8,004 nt of DNA from Phycisphaerales bacterium UBA966. GTDB taxonomy: Bacteria > Planctomycetota > Phycisphaerae > Phycisphaerales > SM1A02. Below are positions 1 through 6,506 of this stretch, in pieces. The DNA is taken from contig DBCE01000265.1 in assembly GCA_002292895.1 (NCBI GenBank), positions 1 through 8,004 of the forward strand, given 5' to 3'. Within the stretch, counting starts at the first letter, position 1; the number at the start of each line of letters is the position of its first letter. The notes below the pieces were generated by a model. The model did no database searches. It was not told the DNA's origin and worked only from the letters and a program-made list of their open reading frames with translations. The position numbers and the translations under genes are program-made.

Positions 1-912
1 CTTTTGAACACGCTTACCTTCCGTAAGCGGAAAGAATGCGTAGCAGCGCAGGCGGCCATCGCCAGCATCGGAAATGATTGCCACGGTGTTGCCCTTGTGC
101 ACTACATCGCCCGGGCTGCGAGTGAGCTGTACCAGTTTTCCAGGGCGCGGGGCGATGACATTGCGTTCGGCTGACATACGCGCTGCGAGTTGGCCAACCA
201 AAGCATCGGCGTCGGAAATGCCGTTCTCGCGGCGCTGTCGATCTTGCTGGCGACGAATGCTGGCTTCCGTACGATCGGCCTGAATGCGGAGTAACTCGCT
301 TCGTGCATCAGAAAGTGAGCGCTCGATCTCCAGTGTTGCGTTGGCAATCGTCAGCAACTCTGACTCGGCTAGCAATCCTTGGCGTACCAGATCTCGCTTC
401 ACTTCCACAGCCTTGCTGAAATCAAGAGCAATGGCCGCGGCACGATCAATGCGGCGGCGACACTCACTGTCGCGAACATTCATCGATGCCGTGAATGCAG
501 CAGAGGCCACATCCTCCGCCGCGGTCATGTTTGCATCTTGCTCGCGCAATCGTGCGGCGGCGTTTTCGGCGTCGATCCGCTGTGCTTCAAGAAGTGGATT
601 AGCAACAACCGCCAGCACTTGCCCTTGCTCAACACGGTCGCCGGGCTTGGCAAGCAAATCGCCGATGCGCCCATCGGCGGGCGCTTCCGCTGCTACCACC
701 ATGGATCCTTCGATCAATATTCCAGTGCCGCGGACGGTGAGCGGAATCGATCCGAAGAATCCCCATGCGGTAAACGTTGCGACCACCGCGCCTGCGCCCA
801 CTAACAGCACCCACAGGCGTGCCGACGCTATCGGAGCTACACGGTTGATGCTCTCCGGACTCGATGCGGAGTCAACGGCGCGTTCTCGGAAAATGTGGTC
901 TTCACCTTCCAT
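1..912 (-). CDS. NHLP bacteriocin system secretion protein, HlyD-type membrane fusion protein (partial, C-terminus beyond left edge)
   Basis: The minus strand is open from an ATG at 912 to base 1, giving 304 codons without a stop. The start is well fixed: it is the first start codon after an in-frame TAG seven codons upstream. Visible in order are a cytoplasmic head with FRERAVDSASSPE (residues 8-20), a single membrane helix (about 31-52), a first half-lipoyl region (about 74-108, with GDRVEQGQVLAVV), a long charged helical hairpin (about 109-250), a second half-lipoyl region (about 251-282, GDVVHKGNTVAII) and the start of the next beta domain (AFFPLTEGKRV). Membrane fusion proteins of this type bridge an inner-membrane ABC transporter to the periplasm or outer membrane. 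The SSPE head, the GFFGSIP segment after the helix and the TEGK motif resemble the NHLP secretion protein family, which exports RiPP peptides with nitrile-hydratase-like leaders. That subfamily call is from memory of the family; the HlyD architecture is directly visible. Family members are about 400 residues or more, so perhaps 100 residues are missing. It lies 41 bases downstream of the phosphoesterase gene on the same strand. Confidence 0.85.
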   Translation of the reverse strand, partial: MEGEDHIFRERAVDSASSPESINRVAPIASARLWVLLVGAGAVVATFTAWGFFGSIPLTVRGTGILIEGSMVVAAEAPADGRIGDLLAKPGDRVEQGQVLAVVANPLLEAQRIDAENAAARLREQDANMTAAEDVASAAFTASMNVRDSECRRRIDRAAAIALDFSKAVEVKRDLVRQGLLAESELLTIANATLEIERSLSDARSELLRIQADRTEASIRRQQDRQRRENGISDADALVGQLAARMSAERNVIAPRPGKLVQLTRSPGDVVHKGNTVAIISDAGDGRLRCYAFFPLTEGKRVQK

Positions 913-953
913 GGAGTCGACCCGTGCATCCTAGCCAATTGCGGCGGATCGCC

Positions 954-2036
954 TCACTTCCGCGCTTGCCATCCGTACCGCTCATAGCGATGAGTGAAGG
1001 TGCCGTCCGGCCGAAGGTCTAGGACCCCGTATCCCTCTGGAATACCTTCCACCGAGCCCTTCCACCACGATCCACAGACCGCGCCGTCGCAGATGTAGGA
1101 GATTCCGTCAATCATGCAGTGGTCAAGGAGGTGAACATGCCCACTGAGGCAAACTTTGACGTTTCCAGCCTGTTTGAAGAGGTCGTGGAGGAGCGTGGCG
1201 TCGGTGTGCATTTCGCCGTGATAGATGACGGTGTCGGTACCAACGTGCTCGCGGGAGCGCGGCGCGCCGTAGGTCAGTGCCGTCAGCGAAAGAATCGGAA
1301 TGTGCGAAACCACCGCAATTGGCATGGACTTTGGCGTAGCAGCCAGGGTTTGCTGCAACCATTCGTACTGCGCATCATCCAGATATGCCGTGTAGCGATC
1401 GTCCTTCGGCTGCACGCTATCGAGGCAAATGAATCGCCATGGACCATGATCGAACGTGTAGTAGTTGCGAGCGACTCCAAAGAGGTCACACGCGAAGCGC
1501 TTGCCCCAGTCTGCCTCCGTGCCGGTGGACTCGCTCTTCTTGCGATTCCAACCAAGGATGTCGTGATTTCCAGTGACGTGGTGCACGGGCACTCCACACT
1601 CGCGCTTGAGTGTGCCTTGGAAGATGGCGCGCAACTGCTCTGCCCGCGCGCGCTTCGCTTCAAACACATCCATCACTGCGTCGCCGCCAGTGATGATGAG
1701 GTCGGGCTTCATGGACTGCGCGTGATTGAAGGCGCTGGCCATACCCACCTCGGCACCAAGCTCTGGCTGCACATGGATATCGGTGAGATGTGCAAGACGA
1801 ATGGTGCCGGGCACCGTGCTGCCCGAAGCAGCGACCGCCCCGCCAGTTGGTGCAGGAGTAGCGGACTGCACGATCGGCAACGCGTGTCCGGCAAACGCTG
1901 CGCGCATCGATGACAGCACGCTGGCACCGATGATGGCGTTGCGAAGAAAGTCACGGCGACCCGCTGTGCCCGTGGGGACGGCACTGGGAATGGGCGCGTG
2001 CGTGGGTTCCAATGCGGCGGGAGATGGCTGTTCCAT
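954..2036 (-). CDS. Tat-exported calcineurin-like metallophosphoesterase
   Basis: A 360-residue protein that hydrolyses phosphoester bonds with a two-metal centre; the substrate cannot be told from sequence. The N-terminus carries a twin-arginine signal (GRRDFLRNA, arginines 27-28, then a hydrophobic stretch and an AFA site near residue 49), so it should be exported folded. An Ala/Pro/Gly-rich linker follows to about residue 78. All calcineurin-fold metal motifs are present in order: DIH (D86, H88), GGDA (D119), GNHD (N157, H158), SHIP (H245) and GHVH (H300, H302). It belongs to the broad family that includes CpdA-like cyclic-nucleotide phosphodiesterases and purple-acid-phosphatase-like enzymes, but no feature narrows the substrate. 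The ATG at 2036 keeps the whole Tat signal; GAAGGA ends one base before it, too close for a normal ribosome site. The secretion-protein gene starts 41 bases after its stop, so a two-gene transcript is plausible. Confidence 0.92.
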   Translation of the reverse strand: MEQPSPAALEPTHAPIPSAVPTGTAGRRDFLRNAIIGASVLSSMRAAFAGHALPIVQSATPAPTGGAVAASGSTVPGTIRLAHLTDIHVQPELGAEVGMASAFNHAQSMKPDLIITGGDAVMDVFEAKRARAEQLRAIFQGTLKRECGVPVHHVTGNHDILGWNRKKSESTGTEADWGKRFACDLFGVARNYYTFDHGPWRFICLDSVQPKDDRYTAYLDDAQYEWLQQTLAATPKSMPIAVVSHIPILSLTALTYGAPRSREHVGTDTVIYHGEMHTDATLLHDLFKQAGNVKVCLSGHVHLLDHCMIDGISYICDGAVCGSWWKGSVEGIPEGYGVLDLRPDGTFTHRYERYGWQARK

Positions 2037-2109
2037 GTCCTTCGTATACAGGCTTCCGGCGGAGCGGTTGAGGACTCACGGGTATTCGGTGCTCCGTACA
2101 CTTGTGCGC
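2037..2109. promoter_or_regulatory. Divergent intergenic region between phosphoesterase and ureohydrolase genes
   Basis: This 73-base stretch should carry the promoters for two divergent genes if the ureohydrolase starts at 2110. I see no convincing -35/-10 pair or operator repeat in it. If the ureohydrolase instead began at ATG 2035, the two starts would share the palindrome CATG and there would be no intergenic space, so its promoter would have to lie inside the phosphoesterase gene. Confidence 0.4.
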
Positions 2110-3147
2110 GTGGAACACCTGCGAACACCAACACCCGATGAAATCCGCACGATGACCACCCTCCGTGACGGCGAGGTGCGTCTGGGGCAACGGGTTGGCA
2201 TCGTTGGACCCGATGGGCAAACTCCGGCAGGAACACAGGTTGTGCTGGTGGGAGTCCCGGAAGACATTGGTGTTCGCGCCAATCTCGGTCGCGGTGGCGC
2301 ACGCCGAATGTGGCGTGCGTTTCTGCCGCGCTTCCTGAACATGCAGTCGAACACGTTCTTGGATGGGGCGACGGTGGCGGTCGCTGGATGCATTGATGTA
2401 CGCGACCTGAACAAAGCCGCCAAGGGTATTGATGCCACAGTCGGTGGACCACGGGCGCGCGCCGAGGCGCTGGTGACCCTGCGCGAAATGGTCAGCGAAA
2501 TTGATCGCCGTGTGGCACATGTCATTGAGGCGTTGCGCCGCTCGGGTGTGATGCCGATTGTGATTGGCGGTGGCCACAACAATGCGTACGGAATACTTGC
2601 CGGATGCGCGCGCGCTTCGGGTCAGGCACTTGGTTGCGTCAATATTGACCTGCACGCTGACCTCCGCCCATGCGAAGGCCGACATTCCGGAAACGCGTTT
2701 ACGTATGCGCGTGCTGATGGCCACTTGGACCGATACGCGGTTGTTGGCATGAGTGAAGCATGGGCGACACAGTCAATAGTGACTGCCATTGAACGCGATG
2801 AACGCACTGCCGCATTCACCTTTGAATCAATGCTTCGTGGAGGGGTAACGCCACTACAAATGGCCGAACTGGCGGCAAAGCATCTTGCTGGGTGTAAAGC
2901 AACATTGGAACTGGACCTTGATGCAGTTGCGCAAGCGCCGGCAAGCGCAGCAGCGGCGAGTGGCTTCAGTGGTGCAGAATTCCGAGCAATGGCCACGCAA
3001 TTGGCAAGCACTGTTCAACTTCAAGCTGTGCACATTGCGGAAGGCGCGCCAGGAAACGGCGCATGGCCAACAGAAATGCTGGCAAAGCTGGTTGCTGAGC
3101 TCACGCGCGACGTCGCCACCGCCGTGCTCAGATCACCGCGGGCGTGA
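2110..3147 (+). CDS. hutG: HutG-like ureohydrolase (formimidoylglutamase/arginase family)
   Basis: A manganese-dependent ureohydrolase, 345 residues from the chosen GTG. All six metal ligands of the arginase fold are visible: H156 in GGGHNNAYG, D180/H182/D184 in NIDLHADLR, and D269/D271 in LELDLDAV. Other family signatures are VGVPEDIGVRANLG (48-60), EGRHSGNAF (189-197) and VHIAEGA (307-313). These resemble the formimidoylglutamase-like group known from Bacteroidetes, which would split N-formimidoyl-glutamate to glutamate and formamide in histidine breakdown. No other hut gene is in view, so agmatinase- or arginase-like activity is not excluded. Start choice: the frame is open back to 1726, with an ATG at 2035 and another at 2152. 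GTG 2110 gives an N-terminus (EHLRTPTPDEI) that fits the family and leaves 73 bases to the divergent phosphoesterase gene; no clear ribosome site decides it. The 3' end overlaps the adenine deaminase gene by 20 bases. Confidence 0.85.
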   Translation: MEHLRTPTPDEIRTMTTLRDGEVRLGQRVGIVGPDGQTPAGTQVVLVGVPEDIGVRANLGRGGARRMWRAFLPRFLNMQSNTFLDGATVAVAGCIDVRDLNKAAKGIDATVGGPRARAEALVTLREMVSEIDRRVAHVIEALRRSGVMPIVIGGGHNNAYGILAGCARASGQALGCVNIDLHADLRPCEGRHSGNAFTYARADGHLDRYAVVGMSEAWATQSIVTAIERDERTAAFTFESMLRGGVTPLQMAELAAKHLAGCKATLELDLDAVAQAPASAAAASGFSGAEFRAMATQLASTVQLQAVHIAEGAPGNGAWPTEMLAKLVAELTRDVATAVLRSPRA

Positions 3148-4798
3148 ACGCAAACTTGCTTCCATCAAACAGCCCGCGATCACTGAGTTTGAGCGCCGGG
3201 ATCACCAACAGCGCCATGAATCCAGCGGTCATGTACGGAGCACGCAAGGGTGAGCCCAGACGCTTGGCCGTCTTACTGAGTTGTGCGTACGCCGCCCCCA
3301 CCTCTTCCGCGGGACGGTCACTCATCAATCCTGCAATCGGCAGCGCCAATGTCTGCGTACCGGCAGTGCTTCCATCAGAAATGGCAAGGCCTCCGCGTTC
3401 CGCAAAGACCGCGTTGACTGCGTGAGCCACTGCTTCACGTGAGGCGCCTACCGCAACAACGTTGTGGCAATCATGTGCAACGCTTGATGCTATGGCGCCA
3501 TGCGTCAAACCAAATCCACGGATGAACGCCATCGCTGGCGGCGCGTCGGAATAGCGATTTACCACGGCAACCAGCAGGAGGTCCTGTGATGGATCTGGCT
3601 CGATCACCCCATTGGTGACACGCATCGGTGCGTCGATGGATCCGGTGACGAGCTGTCCATCCTCTGCGACGATCGCATGAGCAATCACCGGGGCGTTACT
3701 TGTGCCACTCCCCGCGCCGCGCACGGGAGGCAACACGCGAAAGTCACTCGCTACAAATTTGCCCGCGCGGAACGCGTTCGGAGTCCGCGACGGTCGCGGC
3801 GCGATACATGAGCGCCCACCTTCCGACACCAACTCCCCAGCAATCCATGTCCGCATAGGCTTGAAATTCAATAAATCCTCCACAAGCACCATGTCGGCGC
3901 GATCGCCTTCGCGCAACAGACCGCACGGCAATCCATAGTGGCGAATGGGGTTCAAAGTAGCCGCCCGCAGAGCAACGAATGGATCGATTCCTTTCGCCAC
4001 TGCGCGCGCGAGCAGGCGGTCAATGTGCCCAACAAGCAGATCGTCTGGGTGAGCATCGTCGGTGCAGAACATGCACAACTCGGGATGTTCGGCAAGCATC
4101 GGCCACAGTGCGTCGAAATTCCGAGCAGCGCTGCCATCGCGGATGAGAATCTTCACTCCAAGCGCAGCCTTGTCACGCGCTTCATCAAGAGTGAAACATT
4201 CATGATCTGTCTCAATGCCGCGTGCAAAGTATGCGCGCGCTTGCTCCCCGCGGAGACCGGGCGCATGCCCGTCAACCCGCTTGCCACGCGCGTGAGCGGC
4301 AGCAATCTTGGACATGACTTGCGCATCAGCACCGATCGCGCCGGGCCAGTTCATCATCTCGCTGAGATGGTGAATGTTTGGATCATCTAAGAGCCGCGCG
4401 CATGCGTCGGCATCAATCGTTGCGCCGGCGGTCTCAAACGAAGTCGCTGGTACACACGATGGGCAACCAAACCAACATGTGAATGGCGAACCAGCAATGT
4501 CCTCAATCATGAAGCGAATGCCTGGCTCACCTAGGACATTGGCAATCTCGTGCGGGTCACTCACTGAGGCAACCGTGCCATGCCGCATCGCCACGCGTGC
4601 AAACTCCCACGGCGGCAGCATGCTGCTTTCCACGTGCACATGTGCGTCGACGAATCCAGGTACGAGCACTCCTGGCTGCATGGCGGCAGCGCTGGGAACG
4701 ATGGAAACAATCCGGCCGGAGCGAACCGTGATTTGACACGGGCGGACTATTCCGGAAGAAACGTCTGCGACCAAGTGATTCAGCGTGATATCGGGCAT
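3128..4798 (-). CDS. ade: Adenine deaminase
   Basis: A cytoplasmic amidohydrolase that converts adenine to hypoxanthine and ammonia in purine salvage, 556 residues, the usual size for the Ade family. It shows an N-terminal beta-sandwich strand region, then PGFVDAHVHVESS (47-59, metal-binding H53 and H55), DPHEIANVLG (81-90), SEMMN (146-150, E147), DGHAPGL (176-182), TDHE (197-200) and FCTDDAHPDDL (244-254), followed by TLNP (281-284). The C-terminal adenine-deaminase domain has HGAIASSVAHDCHN (433-446) and ALKLSDRGLFDG (535-546). All expected catalytic motifs are intact, so it should be active. The ATG at 4798 places the first beta strand correctly; no Shine-Dalgarno is obvious before it. It converges on and overlaps the ureohydrolase gene by 20 bases, and diverges from the methyltransferase gene with a 76-base gap. 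Confidence 0.96.
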   Translation of the reverse strand: MPDITLNHLVADVSSGIVRPCQITVRSGRIVSIVPSAAAMQPGVLVPGFVDAHVHVESSMLPPWEFARVAMRHGTVASVSDPHEIANVLGEPGIRFMIEDIAGSPFTCWFGCPSCVPATSFETAGATIDADACARLLDDPNIHHLSEMMNWPGAIGADAQVMSKIAAAHARGKRVDGHAPGLRGEQARAYFARGIETDHECFTLDEARDKAALGVKILIRDGSAARNFDALWPMLAEHPELCMFCTDDAHPDDLLVGHIDRLLARAVAKGIDPFVALRAATLNPIRHYGLPCGLLREGDRADMVLVEDLLNFKPMRTWIAGELVSEGGRSCIAPRPSRTPNAFRAGKFVASDFRVLPPVRGAGSGTSNAPVIAHAIVAEDGQLVTGSIDAPMRVTNGVIEPDPSQDLLLVAVVNRYSDAPPAMAFIRGFGLTHGAIASSVAHDCHNVVAVGASREAVAHAVNAVFAERGGLAISDGSTAGTQTLALPIAGLMSDRPAEEVGAAYAQLSKTAKRLGSPLRAPYMTAGFMALLVIPALKLSDRGLFDGSKFAFTPAVI

Positions 4799-4874
4799 GT
4801 AACGCAGCGTAGCGCGGCGGCGAATGATGCGAAATGACTCAGCAGGAATTCACCCAGGACGGCACACTACAAGG
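4799..4874. promoter_or_regulatory. Divergent intergenic region between adenine deaminase and methyltransferase genes
   Basis: This 76-base gap separates two outward-facing genes and is the only place for their promoters. No clear sigma-70 boxes, inverted repeat or purine-riboswitch-like fold is apparent by eye. It contains an in-frame ATG for the methyltransferase (4824), judged less likely than 4875. Confidence 0.4.
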
Positions 4875-5636
4875 ATGACCGCACCCACACTTCGGCTCGA
4901 CTCCATGCAGTTCTTCGGCCGACTTGCCAGTGATTACCACGCCATGTTCGGCGTGACGCTGCAAGCACTTGCCGGACAGCGGATTCTTGATTGCCCATCA
5001 GGCCCATGTTCGTTTGTTGCCGAAGCAGTGGCAGCGGGCGTTGATGCGGTTGGCGTTGACCCCCTGTACATCCATACGCACGCTGAACTACGCGCGCGCT
5101 GTGAGTTAGACATTGCCGGAACAATCAAGGCAATGTCGGAACACGGCGATCACTATTCGACACTGGATCTCACTTCATACGCAGAAAGCAAGCGTGCTGC
5201 GCTTCATGGGTTTCTTGCCGACTATGAAGCTGGACGCGCTACAGGCCGCTACGTGGCAGCCAGTCTGCCGCAGCTGCCATTTGCGGATCAATCGTTTGAC
5301 CAAACATTCAGCGCGCACTTGTTGGTGACCTATAGCTCTCCGGAATCAGGTGGAATCCTGACTAATTCACCATTCACTGAGCAATGGCACCAGGCTTCCA
5401 TCACCGAGCTACTGCGGGTGACCAAGCGTGCGCTCCATGTGTATCCAACCACCACACGCACCTCGCCAGCACGAAGGCACCCATACTTGGAGCACATCGT
5501 TGCGCAGCTGCAGGCCAGCGGCGCGTGGGAATGCCGCTACCAACCATCGACGTACCACCGTGGCGACTCCGCACAGAACTTGTTGAATGCGTCGTTGGTG
5601 ATTGAGCGCGTCAGTAGTGCTCACACCACGCTGTAA
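4875..5636 (+). CDS. SAM-dependent methyltransferase-like protein, substrate unknown
   Basis: A 253-residue soluble protein with a Rossmann methyltransferase layout. Motif I is ILDCPSGPCSFVAEA (37-51), a variant of the usual DxGxGxG SAM loop with Pro and Cys in place of some glycines. The acidic end of strand 2 is GVDPLY (60-65). The motif before strand 4 is LPQLPFADQSFDQTFSAHLL (131-150). ELLRVTKRALHVYP (178-191) is the helix and strand after it. About 60 residues between strand 2 and motif IV are helical and charged and may form a lid or substrate region. The substrate is not recognisable. ATG 4875 is preferred to the in-frame ATG at 4824 because the first conserved segment (QFFGRLASDY) follows directly; AAGG sits immediately before it, too close to be a standard ribosome site. 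It stands alone, divergent from adenine deaminase and convergent with the crcB pair. Confidence 0.78.
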   Translation: MTAPTLRLDSMQFFGRLASDYHAMFGVTLQALAGQRILDCPSGPCSFVAEAVAAGVDAVGVDPLYIHTHAELRARCELDIAGTIKAMSEHGDHYSTLDLTSYAESKRAALHGFLADYEAGRATGRYVAASLPQLPFADQSFDQTFSAHLLVTYSSPESGGILTNSPFTEQWHQASITELLRVTKRALHVYPTTTRTSPARRHPYLEHIVAQLQASGAWECRYQPSTYHRGDSAQNLLNASLVIERVSSAHTTL

Positions 5637-5651
5637 CGCACGTGTATGTGA

Positions 5652-6116
5652 TTAGGCAGCACCTTTGCGTTCCCGCACTTGACGGCGCGCCATGGTGATG
5701 AAGTAGCCCAACGCCGCAGCAGCAATTCCAACAACGGCATCTGCGGTGAACAACACCACCGCTCGCGCGAAGGCTCCGTCATGTACTGCCGATGCAACAT
5801 CCCATGCGAAGCCGCTCACGGTAGTAAATCCGCCAAGAAATCCGGCGCCCCAGAGTTGCTCGTGCAAGCGATTTTTGTGAGAAAAGCCAACCGGAATGCC
5901 GCGCCCGTCAACATCACATAGACGAGCGAACAAGATACCAATCGCACATGCACCCAGCACATTCACCACAACACGCGCCGTCCATCCAGGAAGTCCAACA
6001 GAACTACATCCCAACTCCATCCCAGCACGCGCCGCGCTGCCAACAAACCCACCGGCGCATGCAACGGCGATGAGTTTCCAAATCGGTACAGGAGGCAATG
6101 CGTGCTGGTGATTCAC
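5652..6116 (-). CDS. crcB: CrcB/Fluc fluoride channel subunit, second of a tandem pair
   Basis: A small inner-membrane protein of 154 residues with four predicted helices, belonging to the CrcB/Fluc family that exports fluoride as dual-topology dimers. Family marks are GGFVGSAARAG (22-32, R30), VVVNVLGACAIG (49-60, N52) and the third-helix signature GGFTTVSGF (95-103). The start is taken as GTG 6116, which overlaps the TGA of the upstream crcB gene (GTGA), indicating translational coupling. The frame stays open upstream to 6275, but that extension is antisense-like, polar and has no family similarity. The loop between helices 2 and 3 (about 66-88) is longer than usual, making the protein larger than the typical 125 residues. 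In the phenylalanine box (normally TTFSTF) the first Phe is Val (V100), while the second, F103, is kept. It is separated from the convergent methyltransferase gene by 15 bases. Confidence 0.88.
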   Translation of the reverse strand: MNHQHALPPVPIWKLIAVACAGGFVGSAARAGMELGCSSVGLPGWTARVVVNVLGACAIGILFARLCDVDGRGIPVGFSHKNRLHEQLWGAGFLGGFTTVSGFAWDVASAVHDGAFARAVVLFTADAVVGIAAAALGYFITMARRQVRERKGAA

Positions 6117-6502
6117 GTTGACGCCCCGGTGTAGGCAGCCATTGCGGCGCCACCAGCCAATGCCAAGAGCGGAGCGCCGCACAAGGTTGCCGCCCAAAGT
6201 GTCAGGGCACTTGCACGCTGGCCGCGCAACCACAACTGAACGACGTCCATCGAGAATGCGGAATAGGTGGTCCACCCAGCCAGCACACCGGTCACGGCAG
6301 CAACCAACATCGGTCCCGCTTGCTCTTCGATTGATCGGGCGCTACCTGCCACCGCACCCATCAGGAGCGCGCCAAACAGATTGATCACCAGCACCGCCCA
6401 CCATGGCTGCGCGCCATTGCGCATGAGGACATCACGCGCCACCAGGCGCAGGGCGCAGCCGATGGCGCCGCACATGGAAACAATCAGTAGATGCATCAAC
6501 AT
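6113..6502 (-). CDS. crcB: CrcB/Fluc fluoride channel subunit, first of a tandem pair
   Basis: A 129-residue four-helix membrane protein of the CrcB/Fluc fluoride exporter family. Visible are CGAIGCALRLVARD (11-24, R19), VLVINLFGALLMG (37-49, N41) and GWTTYSAFSMD (76-86), the break region of the third helix that lines the pore. Length is normal for the family. The first phenylalanine-box position is Tyr (Y80) and the second is Phe (F83). ATG 6502 is chosen because the hydrophobic helix begins there and it leaves 4 bases after the upstream stop; a GTG at 6529 would add nine residues and overlap the upstream gene by 23 bases. Its stop overlaps the start of the second crcB gene. No fluoride riboswitch is seen just upstream, since the gene abuts the preceding coding region, so expression should depend on the upstream gene's transcript. 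Confidence 0.9.
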   Translation of the reverse strand: MLMHLLIVSMCGAIGCALRLVARDVLMRNGAQPWWAVLVINLFGALLMGAVAGSARSIEEQAGPMLVAAVTGVLAGWTTYSAFSMDVVQLWLRGQRASALTLWAATLCGAPLLALAGGAAMAAYTGAST

Positions 6503-6506
6503 GGCT

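Noticed and set aside
284..934. A 216-codon plus-strand open frame
   Set aside because: It is antisense to the HlyD-type gene and has a Ser/Arg/Ala-rich low-complexity translation. The minus-strand frame has recognisable domains over the whole stretch.
943..953. Small GGCG-GAT-CGCC hairpin between the phosphoesterase and adaptor genes
   Set aside because: The stem is only four base pairs and has no T-run, so it is too weak to call a terminator.
1119..1913. A 264-codon plus-strand open frame
   Set aside because: It is fully antisense to the metallophosphoesterase, whose metal motifs are all intact, and shows no domain of its own.
1726..2109. N-terminal extension of the ureohydrolase frame
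   Set aside because: Most of it is antisense to the phosphoesterase Tat signal region and lacks family similarity, so it is treated as read-through of an open frame.
6117..6275. N-terminal extension of the second crcB frame
   Set aside because: It overlaps the first crcB gene in another frame and is polar. The GTG at 6116 gives a normal CrcB N-terminus and a typical stop/start overlap.
6503..6506. Fluoride riboswitch ahead of the crcB genes
   Set aside because: Only four bases separate the first crcB gene from the preceding coding sequence. I see no crcB-motif fold in the nearby upstream sequence.
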